DNA of 64,000 nucleotides, taken from assembly GCF_020360975.1 (NCBI RefSeq), contig NW_025408676.1:186001-250000 (forward strand). The letters are read 5' to 3'. The translations under genes and the position numbers were made by a program. Positions 32,216-44,657 of this stretch are shown one piece after another (the stretch's first letter is position 1; each line of letters begins with the position of its first letter). Under the pieces are notes generated by a model. That model did no database searches and was not told where the DNA came from. It saw only the letters and a program-made list of their open reading frames with translations. The DNA is from Hirsutella rhossiliensis. Taxonomy: Eukaryota; Ascomycota; Sordariomycetes; Hypocreales; Ophiocordycipitaceae.

Positions 32216-33150
32216 GCTCCTCGCCCGCACCTTGCTTCGCCGCGCGGTCCGCCACGGCACTCAGCGCTCGGGGCATCCTCCAGAAATAGATCGTCAAGCT
32301 CCGCCGGTGCCACCGCTCAAGCTCTCCAAGAGGCATCTTCCATAGGTCCCTGTTCTTCACGTCGCTGCCCGAGCTGGTTATCCATCCGTTGCGTACCCAG
32401 CCGCGAGCCCACTCGGTGACGCCTCAACCACATATTTCGAGTCCGTCGCCAAAGCCAGCGTCGCCAAGCCCCTCGTTGGGCCAGTCACAGAAGCGCAGCG
32501 CACCGAGGACGGCTCGTAGCTCAGCCCTATTGCTGGTCTGCGGGCATTTGTCCCCAAACGATCCTCTCTTCGCCAGGCGGCCAGACACAGCACCATGTAA
32601 AAACAAACCCCCATCCTGCCTTGAGATTGGCTCCTCCGTTGTCAAGACAGGCCCCGTCGGTATAAATCAACGCCTGCGCCGGGTCGTCGCGGCGGATGAA
32701 CTGAGCAAGCAGACCATGGCAAGAGCCCTCTGGGAACAGTCCATCTGGAGTGGAAGTCGCCGACGGCGGAGTGAACTTTGTGGTCAAGATGCGTCTTGTG
32801 CCTCGTCTGATGGCCCATGCGTTGGCCGGATCCCGTGGTTCCACGAGGATTATCGTGTCTGAGTGATGATTGTGTGCTGGGGGGCTTGCGAGCGTTGGCA
32901 CGGCGCAAGGACGAGGGACCCCATCGCGCATCAGTCTCGGCCCGGGCTTCATCGCCCAGCAGATCGTAGATCTCCTTGTCCTCGCGTTCAGCCGTGCCTC
33001 ACCGTCCTCTAGGAGCTTGTCCATGAAGCTGAAGTCGACGCAGCAAGAAGGGCATACCTATATAGCCGTGGGGACAGACTAAGCGACCATCGGGTAGCTC
33101 AATCGGCCCAACGCCATCGTCGCCATCAGAGTCAAGGCATGGCCGAGCGG
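32216..33150 (-). pseudogene. RNase H-domain protein pseudogene with several frameshifts
   Basis: Read on the minus strand, conserved blocks of a fungal RNase H-fold protein appear in order but in different frames. GPIELPDGRLVC is near 33105-33070, then CPSCCVDFSFMDKLLEDGE near 33055-33000 in a shifted frame. ALIYTDGACLDNGG (first catalytic Asp) is near 32668-32625, then TSNRAELRAVLGAL (catalytic Glu) near 32545-32500 in another frame. [10 protein letters not shown] (third Asp) is near 32450 in a third frame, and [16 protein letters not shown] near 32420-32370 has shifted back. No normal splice sites explain the frame changes. At least three or four indels therefore broke a once intact gene of about 300 codons. 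All three catalytic carboxylates remain readable, so the decay is fairly recent or the window contains sequencing indels. Confidence 0.72.
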
Positions 33151-34000
33151 TTGATTGTGCGTGGTTGTGACGGGTGGGGTGTGATGAGAGAGAAATGGCC
33201 CGGGTGGAGGGGGCGTTTGCCGAGCTGCTCACGCGAGGCTCTGGGGGACAAGTACGGAGATCCGTACTAATTAATTACCTATCTTCCTAGGCACCTTTAG
33301 GTTCTGTGCGGATACTGTACTGCAGATGTTCTTATCGATAAGTCGTTGACCCCTGGAAGGCTGACCATTTCCTGTGGGCGCTGCTGGGAGACGCCCAAAG
33401 TATCGGATACGTGCGCACTACAAACTTGACAGACTTCCAGGCTGGTTCTCCGAACAAAGCATGCCCCAGAGACGAACCTCGAGGAGACGTCTGCTGCGCC
33501 AACGCCACAATGATGACTTTTTCAAAGTGCCTGCTCGAGGAGAACAAATTCACGATCGGAGTGGAGGTACCGTGATGCAGCCAGTCATTCATTCCTTTAT
33601 CTAAGCGCACATGAGCAGGGGCCGAAGGGGGACTCGCGGCATCCTTGGAGGTTCCCTCCAAATAGTAAAGTACTCGAAGGCCCAAACAGCGGCCCCCCTG
33701 CAGGCTCCAGCCCCGCCAACAAACCAACGCCTTTTCGTTGTCTGTCACTGACAGAGCTGCCGACGACCGAACCTTCGACGCCATCGCGGTCGAGCTGCAA
33801 CCCTCCGCTCCTCCACATCATCCGCCCTAATTCTTTTACCCCCTCCCTCGAGCCGATTTCTCTTCATCCCTCCGCCGCTCCACACCGCCAAAGCTCCCGC
33901 CACTCCGGTAGCCAGCGGCGCTGGAAACTTCGACGCCGACGCAACCTTCGACGCCGACGCCTTGCCAGCCCGGCGCGCAACCTTGTTCGATCCAACTCGC
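33151..34000. other. Intergenic and leader of ATG26
   Basis: An AT-rich patch (ttaattaattacctatc) lies near 33270. A 14-base direct repeat, ttcgacgccgacgc, occurs twice between 33929 and 33960 just before the ATG26 start, probably in the leader. No gene seen. Confidence 0.45.
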
Positions 34001-37000
34001 ATGGCGTCCCCTCCCCCACCGCCCGGCGGCGATGACGCCCAGCGGCGAGTCACCCGCAAGCTCCAGAAGAGGCGCCACGATGGGTCTCATCAGCCCGTCG
34101 AGCTTCCTGAGCCGCTCAGGGACAGCGACAGCGAAGACGAGCCCCCGTCCCACGTCGGCCCTACCCGCCCCGGGCCCTTGTCCGTCAACATGAACCAGAG
34201 CATCTTCAGTCTCATTGCCGCCGCCGGCTCTCGCGTCAACTTCAACGAGCGCTTCGACGACGGCAGCAGTGACGACGACGCCAGCCAGCCCCAGGACCTG
34301 TCCAAGACCGTCGTTCTCGACCCTTCACCCGGCCGAGACGCTGCCGCCTGCCGTCACAAGAAGAAGCTCTCTGGCCACAGGCTGCTCAAATCCCTCTCCA
34401 CCTTGCCCAGGCGCAAGACAAAGACCAAGCGCGAGTCGAGTCATTCATCCGCCCCAGTCCCGAGCCCAGACAGCCCAGACGATTCCGACGACGCGTCCCA
34501 GCCCTCCGCCGTCACCCTCCAAAAAGGAGACTCTCGCGTCGCCCCGGTCATGAGTCGCATGCTGCAGGCCAGAGCGGAGATGTCGAGCCGTCCCAGCTTC
34601 GATCTCGAGCGGCCCTCAGCAGACGTGAGCCGGACCGAGCAGGGCGATGACGCTACCACCCTCGCCAAGCGCCTCAAAGATATTTTCGACTTTGACGAGC
34701 CTGAGCAGGTAATCGAAGGTGAACACGCATCCCGTTTCTGGTCCATTTTTTTACTCCGTCACTGACCCATGCCGTCGCAGAGTATCCGTGCTGGTTGTTG
34801 CAAAGTGTTTTGCTTCAGGGCTTCCTGTATATTACCGTCAAGCACATATGCTTCTACGCATATCTTCCCAAAAAGGCTGTGAGCATCGCCCTCTCCTCCG
34901 ACGCCGTCCCGTGCACTAACCTCTCGCAGAACGTCGTTGCGAAATCCGGATACCTCTCAAAGAACGGCAAGCGGAATCCCAAGTACAACCGGTACTGGTT
35001 CCGCTTAAAGGGCGATGTGCTATCATACTACCGCGACCCCAGGAATCTCTACTTCCCTCACGGCCAGATCGATCTCAGATTCGGCATCTCGGCCAGTGTC
35101 GTCGACCGGGACAAGGACGGCGTTCACTTCTCCGTCGTCACAAGCCATCGGACCTACAATTTCAGGGCAGACAGCACCCCGAGCGCCAAGGAATGGGTCA
35201 AGAGCCTCCAGCGCGTCATCTTCCGCAGCCACAACGACGGCGACAGCGTCAAAATATCGCTGCCCATTGAGAATGTCATCGACGTCGAGGAAACGCAGAT
35301 GATGGATTTTTCCGACACATGCAAGATACGCGTCATAGACAATGACGAGACGTATGCCATTGACGAGGTAAGAATCCTGCCGCCCAAGACTGCAGCCGTC
35401 TCCTAATTAACGCATTCAACAGTACTTCTTCTCCTTTTTCACGTTTGGCCGCGAAGCCATCAACGTCCTCAAAATCCTCGTTGAGGATGCATCGTCGTCT
35501 GGCAAGCAAACGGCCGGGAGAGCCATCGCCGAAAAACAGAACTTGGGCAACCCCGAGCCGCCGCAGTCGACGGGGATCGCGGGGAGCGCGAGGCCGAGTA
35601 ATTTCAACGTGGATAACTTCTGCACAACCAAGCTCCCCGAGGCCGTCAAGGCGACGCTCTCTCCCATGTCGCCTCACTCGACCAACCCCAGCCCCCGTGC
35701 CAGCCACGAAGTGTCATCCCGAACCAGCCTAGACGCTTTCCGCCAGATGGGGGGCTCGAGCCGCGAAGCCTCCAGCGTCTTGAGAGACATGAGCCCTCGC
35801 AGAAGCTTCAGTAGCAGTAGAAGGTCGCTTAGCCGCCGCCCCCTGGACGGCAAGTCGTCGCGGAATGTGATGGAGTCGTCCGACTCGAACCTGCAGTCCT
35901 CCACGGACGACCCGAGCTACTCGAATCTGACCGTGTCTGTGACTGATGACCCCTCGGCGAGTCAGATTCTCAGAGGCAGCGAGGTCTTTCAAAGTCCGAC
36001 CATGCGCCGCTCGCCATCTTCAAGTCAATCCACAGACACCAAGCATCGAGGCTCGAGAGACTCGCAGCAGCAGCCATTGGCGTCTCCGCGACCCGTCCAC
36101 GCCGCGACAACTGGGGCCATTGGTCAACAACCCGCCCAAGCGAGCATCGATCATCAGCGCCCGTCTACGCCGACCCTGCAGAGCATCACCAAAATGGGAT
36201 CGTACCCTCTGCAGCGCGCAGGGGCCTTTGCCGACTACCTGAACAAGACCAGCAAGCGCATGAGCTCCCTGCTCGCGACCGAGTCCATGGGCTACGTCGA
36301 AAAGGTCTCTGGCATGTGGAAAGGCGGCCACAAGCATTACGACGAGCCCGCCGGCCTGCGCCCCGACGAGGACGAGCTCGAAGAGGACTCGGAGGGCAAG
36401 ATTCAGACGTCCATGGATCGCTTCCGCGCTCACTTTGCCTTGCCAGAGACGGAGCGGCTCCAGGCGACGTACTTTGGGTACATACTCCGGGTGCTGCCTT
36501 TGTATGGCAAGATTTACATCAGCGACCGGTCCTTTTGCTTCCGCAGCCTGCTGCCCGGCACGCGGACCAAGCTGATTCTGCCCCTCAAAGATGTCGAGAC
36601 GACGCACAAGGAAAAGGGCTTTCGGTTCGGCTACTCGGGCCTCGTGGTTGTTATTCGCGGGCACGAGGAGATCTTCTTCGAGTTTAGCCAGACCGACGTG
36701 CGGGACGACTGCGCAGTGACATTGCTGCAAGGCCTGGAGACGAGCCGCTACCTCAGGGAGTCGGGCATCCTCCGGGAAGAGGAGCACGAAGAGGATGTGT
36801 CGGCAATCGCCGAGCGAGACGCGTTGAAGTCGGCCAGGCAGAGCGAGTTTCCCGAGCACGACGTGCAGCTGCCGCGCGAGGCGACGGGCTTGCCGAATGC
36901 GCCCACCATTCTCTCCGACGATACAGACGGCTCTTTTATCAACTTTAAGCCCCAAAACTCGATGAAAATCACGTGTCTGACCATCGGCTCTCGAGGTGAC

Positions 37001-38567
37001 GTGCAGCCGTATATTGCGCTCTGCAAGGGGCTGCTGGCCGAGGGCCACCGGCCGCGCATCGCCACGCACGCCGAGTTCCAGGGCTGGATCGAGTCACACG
37101 GCATTGAATTCGCGCGCGTCGAGGGCGACCCCGGCGAGCTCATGCGCCTGTGCATCGAAAACGGCACCTTTACGCTGGCCTTTCTGCGCGAGGCCAACTC
37201 GACCTTTCGCGGCTGGCTGGACGAGCTGCTGGACTCGGCGTACCATGCGTGCGAAGGCTCCGACTTGCTGATCGAGTCGCCGTCGGCCATGGCCGGCATT
37301 CACATTGCGGAGAAGCTTGGCATCCCCTACTTTAGGGCCTTCACGATGCCCTGGACAAGGACGAGGGCGTACCCGCACGCCTTCATCATGCCCGAGCACA
37401 AGATGGGCGGCGCCTACAACTACATGACGTATGTCATGTTTGACAACATCTTCTGGAGGGCAACCGCCCACCAGGTCAACCGCTGGCGCAACAAGACGCT
37501 CGGCCTGCCAAACACGGGCCTCGAGAAGATGCAGCCCAACAAGGTGCCGTTCCTATATAACTTCAGCCCGAGCGTGGTTGCGCCGCCGCTCGACTTTTCC
37601 GACTGGATCCGGGTCACCGGCTACTGGTTCCTGGACGAAGGTGGCGAATACGAGCCGCCCAAGGAACTAGACGACTTTATCAAAAAGGCCCGGGCGGACG
37701 GCAAGAAGCTGGTGTACGTGGGCTTCGGCTCCATCATCGTCAACAACCCGGCCAAGATGACGCAAGAAGTCATTGACGCCGTGCGCAAGGCCGATGTGCG
37801 CTGCATCCTGTCCAAGGGCTGGTCGGACCGCATATCGCCCAAGGACGACCCCTCGAAGCCACGCCCGGACGAGCCTGAGATGCCGCCCGAGATCCATGTC
37901 ATCAAGTCGGCGCCGCACGACTGGCTGTTTCGGCAGATTGACGCCGCGGCGCACCACGGGGGGTCGGGCACGACAGGGGCGAGCCTGCGAGCCGGCGTGC
38001 CGACCGTCATCCGGCCCTTCTTTGGCGACCAGTACTTTTTCGCGAGCCGCGTCGAAGATCTGGGCGTGGGCGTGTGGGTGAAGCGATGGGGAACAAACAG
38101 CTTCGGGCGGGCGCTGTGGGAAGTGACGCGCAACGAGCGCATGATCATCAAGGCCCGCGTGCTCGGCGAGCAGATACGTAAGGTATGTGGTTTTGTTGGC
38201 GCCGCATTTGTGTGCGTCGGCCCGTCTCTCCCAGAAGCAAGGCGTTGCCTGCTTTTTTCCTCCTATTCAATCACTTGGCGCGACCTGATTGCTGACGGCC
38301 CCACAGGAAAAGGGCGTCGAACATGCCATCCAGAGCATCTACCGAGACCTCGAGTACGCCACGAGCCTGGTCAAGTGCAAGGCGGGCAAGAACGCACAGC
38401 TCGAAAACGAAGAGGAAGACGACGAGACGGAGGAGAGCTGGACGTTTGTCGGGGTCGACGAGCCCGACCCGGACATGGTGACGAAGAAGCTGAGCGAGGG
38501 GCTCGGCGGCGTCGGCATGAGCAGTGGCAAGTCGTTGGGGAGCCAGGCGCTCAAGGGCAATGCGTAA
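34001..38567 (+). CDS. ATG26: Sterol 3-beta-glucosyltransferase ATG26
   Basis: Five exons: 34001-34718, 34781-34878, 34930-35367, 35423-38182 and 38307-38567, encoding 1424 residues. Order of parts: disordered Ser-rich N-terminus; first GRAM segment formed by joining exons 1 and 2 ([17 protein letters not shown]); PH domain at about 276-375 ([19 protein letters not shown]); Ser-rich linker; second GRAM domain at about 751-820 ([20 protein letters not shown]); glycosyltransferase family 1 domain from about 932 ([20 protein letters not shown]) with the UDP-sugar motif [15 protein letters not shown] from 1262. The enzyme transfers glucose from UDP-glucose to ergosterol; in some yeasts and plant pathogens it is needed for pexophagy. 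The GRAM-PH part targets membranes. All introns have normal ends and four of five joins fall inside conserved blocks. Nothing is missing. Confidence 0.96.
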
Positions 38568-39490
38568 AGGCCGGTCGTGTGATGATGCTCCCCAGGAGAA
38601 GGGTTGACTTGTCACTCTCATTTGGTCTAGACTTCTTTCTTTCACTCGCGGCGTTGGGGCTTGGATACCTCCCTACTTACCTGGCTTTTGCTCACCCAGA
38701 CTGGTGTACACGTGTGAGCATGAAACCCGACACTCATGGGCTCACGATTAGAGATGAAGGGTTCATTTCGGAAAGGACACTCTGTTTGGGATAATGAAAC
38801 GGCGGAACCGGGGCACATGGAAACAGGCGTGGGTTTGCATACCTTTACTTGCATCATGGCTTACCTTGGCATAGATTACAGGGACATGATAGAAGGGATT
38901 GGGCTTGGGGCCCTGGCGATGGCTGGGCGCCGCGATAATAATGTTTAGTCGAACAGGGAATAATAAAAAGGTCTTTTGGCCAGAGCTGATGCTTCACGTT
39001 TGTGATATTGCAGTAAGTGAGTGAGTGAGAGCCGGCTCTAGCTGCTGCATCGGAAGAACGTCATTGCAAATGACGGCGGAAGAGGCTTTAGAAGAAGTGA
39101 AGCCATGCCAGCATGCGTTCGGAAGAAAAAGTGCTGTTGCTGATGAGGCAGGGAGATAAGAAAGATCCAATGCCGGCCTCGCGCTGCAAGGTTTAGGGTA
39201 GGTGATATCCGTCGTGACGCTCGCCGTCTAAGTTACGTAATCTCCAGAGCTCCATCGATGACCGAAGCTCGCAATTGATGCAGCACGACCAGGACAAACA
39301 AACGGACGCCCCCAGTTCCCACGAAAGAAGGCACCGCCGTCGCCACGACCAAGCGCCTCCCACACGCACACGCTGCGAAGCCGCGCAATAGGGGAGCGAG
39401 CCGCCCGCCGCCGCCGCGTCCTCAGGGAAACCACGCCATCGAAGCCGCCGCCCGATTGAGTTGCCTGCTTTTCTTCCACGCTTGCCCGCC
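38568..39490. other. Intergenic, no gene seen
   Basis: The 3' flank of ATG26 and promoter of the complex I subunit gene. Nothing recognisable. Confidence 0.45.
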
Positions 39491-40266
39491 ATGGCGCAGG
39501 ACATGCCGCCCAAGGGCGGGTACGAGCCCGTCCAGTACAAGGTGCGTCAGACGCGCGGGGGGACACATTATATGCAGCCCGTCTTGTCGTTGGGGTGGTG
39601 TGGTCTTGGGAGGGCATCGTCGTCTGCCGGTGCTGCGCAGGGAGAGGGGCGGAAACGGGGAGTGAGAGCTGACGCGGGCATCGAACTCGACAGCGAAACC
39701 TGCCCGCGAGGGGCTTCCGCCCGGGCGTCTTGCTGCTGGGCATGGGCGCCGTCATGGGCTACGGGTGGTATAAGCTCATCCACGGCATCCGCGAAGCAAA
39801 GTACGCCCTCCCTCCCTCCCGTCGAGAGTATTTTCTTTCTCCATACACGGCAAGAGACCTTTGTCTTCTCCAGATGGACGGGAAAGAAGGGGAACAAACA
39901 AGGAGTCAAAAGACACAGATGGCAAATGAACTAACGCCAGCCGCGACGCAGCGAACTCGCCCGCGAAAAGATGTGGGCGCGCATCCACCTCATCCCCCTC
40001 CTGCAGGCCGAGGAGGACCGCGACCAGGTGCGGCGGTACTGGGCCGACCAGAAGCGCGAAAAGGAGCTGCTGGGCGAGAACGTCAAGGTCTACCACTCGG
40101 ACAGGTACCTCTCTCTCTCTCCCCTTTACTTCCTCACGCATACTCCCCCCTCCGCTCCGCTTTCTCCCTCTGAATGCCCCCCTTGTCTCGCCCCCCCCGC
40201 TGATCTTCCTCGCCCAGGTTCGTCCGGCCGACGTTTGCCACGGTGCCTCCGCCGACGACAAAGTAA
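39491..40266 (+). CDS. NADH:ubiquinone oxidoreductase subunit NDUFA13 (GRIM-19/B16.6)
   Basis: Four exons, 39491-39541, 39694-39800, 39952-40104 and 40218-40266, encode 119 residues. The start MAQDMPPKGGYEPVQYK, the block RNLPARGFRPG followed by a hydrophobic helix (VLLLGMGAVMGYGWY), and the arginine-rich helix ELAREKMWARIHLIPLLQAE are the signature of this accessory subunit of mitochondrial complex I. The protein crosses the inner membrane once near the matrix-arm junction and has no cleaved presequence. Short exons and three introns of 113-152 bases are normal for a small mitochondrial gene. It converges with FCP1. Confidence 0.93.
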
Positions 40267-40872
40267 CCGCCACTCGGAGAGCGCGCGCCGCTTCCGTCGA
40301 CGAGGCAAAGGGAGGGGGCGAGGAGGGCAAGGCAATCGCCCATCTGTATGGCTGCCTCTGCGTCTGTCTGCGTCGGCATGTGTGTATATATATATGTGGC
40401 TTGGCGTGTCAAGACTGCGCTTGGCACTTGTCCGCCATCAGAGAGGAGGAAATAGAAACGTCGGTTGTGGAAGAATCGAGAAAACCGTCATTTCGTCCTT
40501 TCCCCCTTGAGTTCTCTCCCTTCCCCTCCCTCGGCTTGTCTGCTCTTCTGTAGTATGCCTGCCCCAACATGGCACCCCGCAAGAGCAGCTGACATGGGAA
40601 AAGACAAGCAGGGAATCCAGCCAGAACCTTCCTCAAATCATTGTCGTTCAAGACGCGCAGGCACGCGCGGGAGAGGGGGGTATATACACTTGAACTTGAC
40701 TGCTTCAATGCCTACATGCCCAGGTCCGACGAGACACCGCAACGCAACGCACCGCGCGGCAAAAACAAGCCTTCAAAATAGGAAAAAAACTCCCCCAAAT
40801 CGGTCTCGCTATGTACGCCAGAGAAGAGAGGAGGTAAAAGGCCGGCTCTCCTCGCCGTGCCAGTCTCTCCCC
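40267..40872. other. Intergenic, convergent 3' flanks
   Basis: No gene seen between the complex I subunit gene and FCP1. A short TA run (tgtatatatatatgtgg) lies near 40381. Confidence 0.45.
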
Positions 40873-43269
40873 TCACGCCTCGGCCGCCTCCAGCTCTGCC
40901 AGCAGCTCCCGTTCCAGCGCGTCGTCGTCAAAGTCGGCATTGGTGTCGAAGCTGACCGTCGGCGCTGGATTCGCCCCCCTGCCCAGCGGCTGCTCATCCC
41001 CTTCCCCCGCCCTGCCACCGCCGCCGTTGGGGGTCAAGACCGACCTCAAAGCCGAGGTGCCCCGGTTGCGCGACAGGCGCTGCTTCTTGGCCATGACGCT
41101 CTCGTCCGCCTCGCCCGACGGCCCGTCCCCGTCCGACTCGTCTTCTGTGCGCTTCTTGCGCTTGGCGCTCTTCCTCCCTCTTGATGTTGACATCGTTGAG
41201 CTGCTTTCCGTTCCGTCGCTCTCCGTACCGTCTTCTGCCTCGGCTGCGCTCTCGCCGCCGGCACTCTTGCCGTCCTCGCGGGCCCCAGACTCATCATCGT
41301 TGTCGTCGTCTTCGTCTTCGTCGTCGCCCAGAAAGTCTTCCAGGTCCTTGTCCGCCGTGGCCCAGTCAAAGTCCTTGAGGTCTCGGGCGTCCGTGTCGCC
41401 GCTGTTTTCGGTTCCCGACGCCACCTCTGCTGTGTCGTCTGATCGCTCGCGGTCCGCATCGAGAATGTCTAGGTAGTATGGCCGCTCGTCCAGCCGCCGC
41501 CACTGGCTGAGGCAGTCGGTGAGCCAGTTCTGGTTGACAATCTTGACGCTGGCAATCTTGGCCGCCTGCTGCACCTTTTTGGTGCGAGGCCGCGTCGTAG
41601 ACACCACCAGGTGGGTGACGCGCCTCGACACGCTGTCCAGCACCTGGGCGCCAAAGCTCTGCGCATGCATCCCAATCTCAGACTCCTCCACCTTTGCGCC
41701 CAGCGGTACGAGCCCGGATAGCACAATGACGAGGCCCGACAGGACATTCGACTTGAGCTCGTCCAAGATGTCGCCCACGTCCGGCACCATGGACAGGTCG
41801 ACGCCGTCGTCGACTGTCGACCTCCGGCGGCTCTTGGTGCTCCCCGGCGGGTGCGTGGGCTCCGCCTGTCTCCTTTCATCGCGCCTCCGGTCGTACGTCT
41901 CGTAAAAGGACGCGTGGAGGTCCGTCAGGTGATCCTGCAGAGCGCTGAGCTCCTCGTCCTCGTCGCTGAGCAGGTGTTGCCGTGTGTGGCTGGGCATCGC
42001 CGAATCGCCCGTTTCCGAGCCCTGGGCCGAAAGCTCGTCGGCGCGGTCGAGCTCCTCTTGCATGTGCAGCAACGGCCGATCCGTCAACTGCTTCTCCAGC
42101 GTCTTCTCCTGCTCCTCGGCCTGGACCTTAAGGCTGACGCCGTTGTCGGCGCTGCCCATCCTGGCAATCTCATCGAGTGGCGATGCCTTGGGCGCCTCCT
42201 TGTCTTGCTTTTCCGGCGCCGGTGCTTCGGGGGTCGCGGGGGAGCCGTTGGACTGCGGGGGCGCGGGCAACAGGTCGGTGCGCTTAGGCAGGAAGCTCGA
42301 GTTGATGTCGCCGATACCCTTGAAAAAGTCGTAGGGTACCACCTTGATGAGGTTGGGCCGGTTCCGGGGCCAGACGTCGGAGCGGTCGTCGATGATGACG
42401 ACCATGTTTGTGCTGACGGGGAAGAGGCGCTGCAGGCTCTTTGAGGTGATGCTGCCGTTTTCGTCGCGGCTGATGACGCGGTTGCCAAAGAGCTTGCGGT
42501 CCGGGTCGACGATGCGCGCAATGTTGAGGGCGTAGGCGCGGGTGCCCATGGTGTAGACATGCAGCTCGTACATCTTAGCCACCTCGTCAAGAAAGTCGCG
42601 GAGGCCCGGGCGAAGCTTGATGTAGTATGTACAGCCGCTGGCAAGGCCGCGGGGCCCGTCGTCGTTGAGCTGGAAGCTCTTGACGTCCTTGACGGCGTCG
42701 TGGTTGGGATTGGACGGGTCTCGCTGCCACTCGCCGACGGTGGGCTCGATGCAGGCGTGGATGATGGTCTGATCGAGGTCGACGACGAGGCTGAGCTTGC
42801 GCTGGCGCAGCAGGCGCTTCTGAGTGTCGTGCTCGGCCTTCATGGCGACGCTCTCGCTGACCATGAGACCCGTCTGGTCGTGCGTCATGTTGATCATGGC
42901 GCGGTCAGTGTCCTTTTCCTCGCTGGCCCAGTTGACCTCGGTCATGTCGGCGCCGCACAGGCTGCAAAGGCCCTGAATCTGGACCTCGTGGCCGCAGGCC
43001 TCCTCGACGGCCATGCAGGGGGTGTCCGCGCTGATGACCATGCCCTCGCCGATGCGCCATTCCTTGAGCTTGCCCTCGGCGGGGCTGTCAAACTCCGTGT
43101 AGGTGGTCTCGTCGGTCCACGAGTCGTCGCCGACCTTGCGTCGCCAGGTGAATTTATACTCAATGATGTTTTCCTGCTTCTTGATGGAGTCGCCGGGGGA
43201 CTTGAGGAGCTTTGTGATGGTGATGGGGTAGTGCAGGCGGGAGCCCAGAGATACGACTTTTTCGAACAT
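40873..43269 (-). CDS. FCP1: RNA polymerase II CTD phosphatase FCP1
   Basis: Single exon, 798 residues. An N-terminal lipoyl-like segment with a C-x9-C-x2-C group (92-105) precedes the FCPH catalytic domain, whose nucleophile motif DLDQT lies at 164-168 within LSLVVDLDQTIIHACIEP. VVIIDDRSDVWPRN marks the second catalytic aspartate pair. A BRCT domain follows at about 520-615 (NVLSGLVIVLSGLVP, then THLVVSTTRPRTKK, then WLTDCLSQW). The C-terminus is highly acidic and ends with a short acidic-hydrophobic helix (DFDDDALERELLAELEAAE), the known TFIIF-binding element in this family. FCP1 removes phosphates from Ser2 and Ser5 of the RNA polymerase II tail to recycle the enzyme in the nucleus. The start MFEKVVSLGSRL is conserved in position. 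Essential housekeeping gene. Confidence 0.95.
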   Translation of the reverse strand: MFEKVVSLGSRLHYPITITKLLKSPGDSIKKQENIIEYKFTWRRKVGDDSWTDETTYTEFDSPAEGKLKEWRIGEGMVISADTPCMAVEEACGHEVQIQGLCSLCGADMTEVNWASEEKDTDRAMINMTHDQTGLMVSESVAMKAEHDTQKRLLRQRKLSLVVDLDQTIIHACIEPTVGEWQRDPSNPNHDAVKDVKSFQLNDDGPRGLASGCTYYIKLRPGLRDFLDEVAKMYELHVYTMGTRAYALNIARIVDPDRKLFGNRVISRDENGSITSKSLQRLFPVSTNMVVIIDDRSDVWPRNRPNLIKVVPYDFFKGIGDINSSFLPKRTDLLPAPPQSNGSPATPEAPAPEKQDKEAPKASPLDEIARMGSADNGVSLKVQAEEQEKTLEKQLTDRPLLHMQEELDRADELSAQGSETGDSAMPSHTRQHLLSDEDEELSALQDHLTDLHASFYETYDRRRDERRQAEPTHPPGSTKSRRRSTVDDGVDLSMVPDVGDILDELKSNVLSGLVIVLSGLVPLGAKVEESEIGMHAQSFGAQVLDSVSRRVTHLVVSTTRPRTKKVQQAAKIASVKIVNQNWLTDCLSQWRRLDERPYYLDILDADRERSDDTAEVASGTENSGDTDARDLKDFDWATADKDLEDFLGDDEDEDDDNDDESGAREDGKSAGGESAAEAEDGTESDGTESSSTMSTSRGRKSAKRKKRTEDESDGDGPSGEADESVMAKKQRLSRNRGTSALRSVLTPNGGGGRAGEGDEQPLGRGANPAPTVSFDTNADFDDDALERELLAELEAAEA

Positions 43270-44657
43270 GATGGGCAGGCGACGTGAAGCTTGACCGCCC
43301 TGATCGGACTTTGTTGAGGGTGCGAGCGTTAGCGACGCGATCCGACTCGGGCCACGCAGCAGCCGAAGGCGTCACCTGTCTGGGATTGTTGAGGCACACA
43401 GAAGAGTGGCAGAAAAGGCGACGCACCTGCTGGGCTTTGCCCGGTCTCGATGCTTGTCAGCGCGAGGGCTCGAGCCAAGCCCATGGCCTGCCTGGCTGCG
43501 CGGCTGTGGAGCTGAAGGTGCCGCCTTTCTTTTTGCGATGCTCGTGTAGCCTCGCGAGGGATGCGGAATGCGCGCGCGCAATCGATCGAGGAAGAAGCTG
43601 CAGCTGCTGCTGTTGCAGTCGAGCGACAGTGGAGCGACGAGAAGCAGCGGTAGTAATTGGTGGAAGAAGAAGACGTTTTCTGTGAGCGAGCGCGGGCGTC
43701 GCAACAAGAAGCTATCGCAATGACGGCGACGATGACGACGGGCCGATGCGCGCAAAAGAGGGGGGGACAACCGGCGGGCGCCAATAAAGGCAAAGCAAAT
43801 GGCGACGGATGGACGGGCGCGTTGCACAAAGGGCAGCTCTAGCTGTAGGTGCTCTGTCTTGCTCGAGGCAGGGCAAAGGCGAGGTTGGGATGATGGACGT
43901 GGAGAAGGCAAGGTGCGTTGGCGGTCCAAAAAAAAGGTACAGCAGGCGAACGAAATGCGAAGGCGCGCTGGACCAAGAATGCCTTTTTGTACCTGGTGGG
44001 CGATTGTTAGGAGTCAGAGCTCGGGTACGTAACGTCTGTCTGTATCAGGTACCCTTGCACCTCGTGTACGTGGGTAGGTACCTTCCCGCAAGCGGCAGGC
44101 GTCAACCAGCAGCATGCAGAGCGAGAGGGTCCGATTGCGCCCGCACGGATCACATGGGGCTGAGCTCCATGTACTCACGTACTCATGGCCCAAGCTCCCA
44201 AGCCCCTCAAAGCACGTGCTCGTTCAGGTGACTCTTTTCCGGTGACGACAGCCGCGACACAGCCTACCCTAGAGCGCCTAAACAGGAAAGGACATCAATT
44301 ACACGGCAACAAATATCAGAGACACGCAGTCAACGGTTTGCCAAGTGGTGTAATACTTAGTCCCGAGGTTGTTTTCGTACGTAGTAACAGACTCGAAAAC
44401 GGCAGCGAGCTCCTATTGTACAAGCTCGCAAAGGCAGACACCTTAAAATAGGTATCATCGCCCAGCCCTACTCCACGGCCTTCGCGTCTTTTCACCTGGC
44501 CCCGAAGCTAAACAGCAAACAAGCCAGCAAAAAAGCATTGTTCGTTCACCCGTCATCTCTCATCATCGTCTCGCGGCACCGACCCAAACACTGCTTTAGC
44601 CGTTGCCATCATCGTACAGCGCCATCCCAGCAGACCATCCCTACAGACTCCGACCCC
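43270..44657. other. Intergenic, FCP1 promoter and condensin 3' flank
   Basis: About 1.4 kb without a supported gene. Bases 43940-44100 contain several ggtacc/gtacgt-like motifs. Confidence 0.45.

Noticed and set aside
36020..37069. Minus-strand open frame of 349 codons inside ATG26
   Set aside because: Antisense of the GRAM and glycosyltransferase coding exon; no motif.
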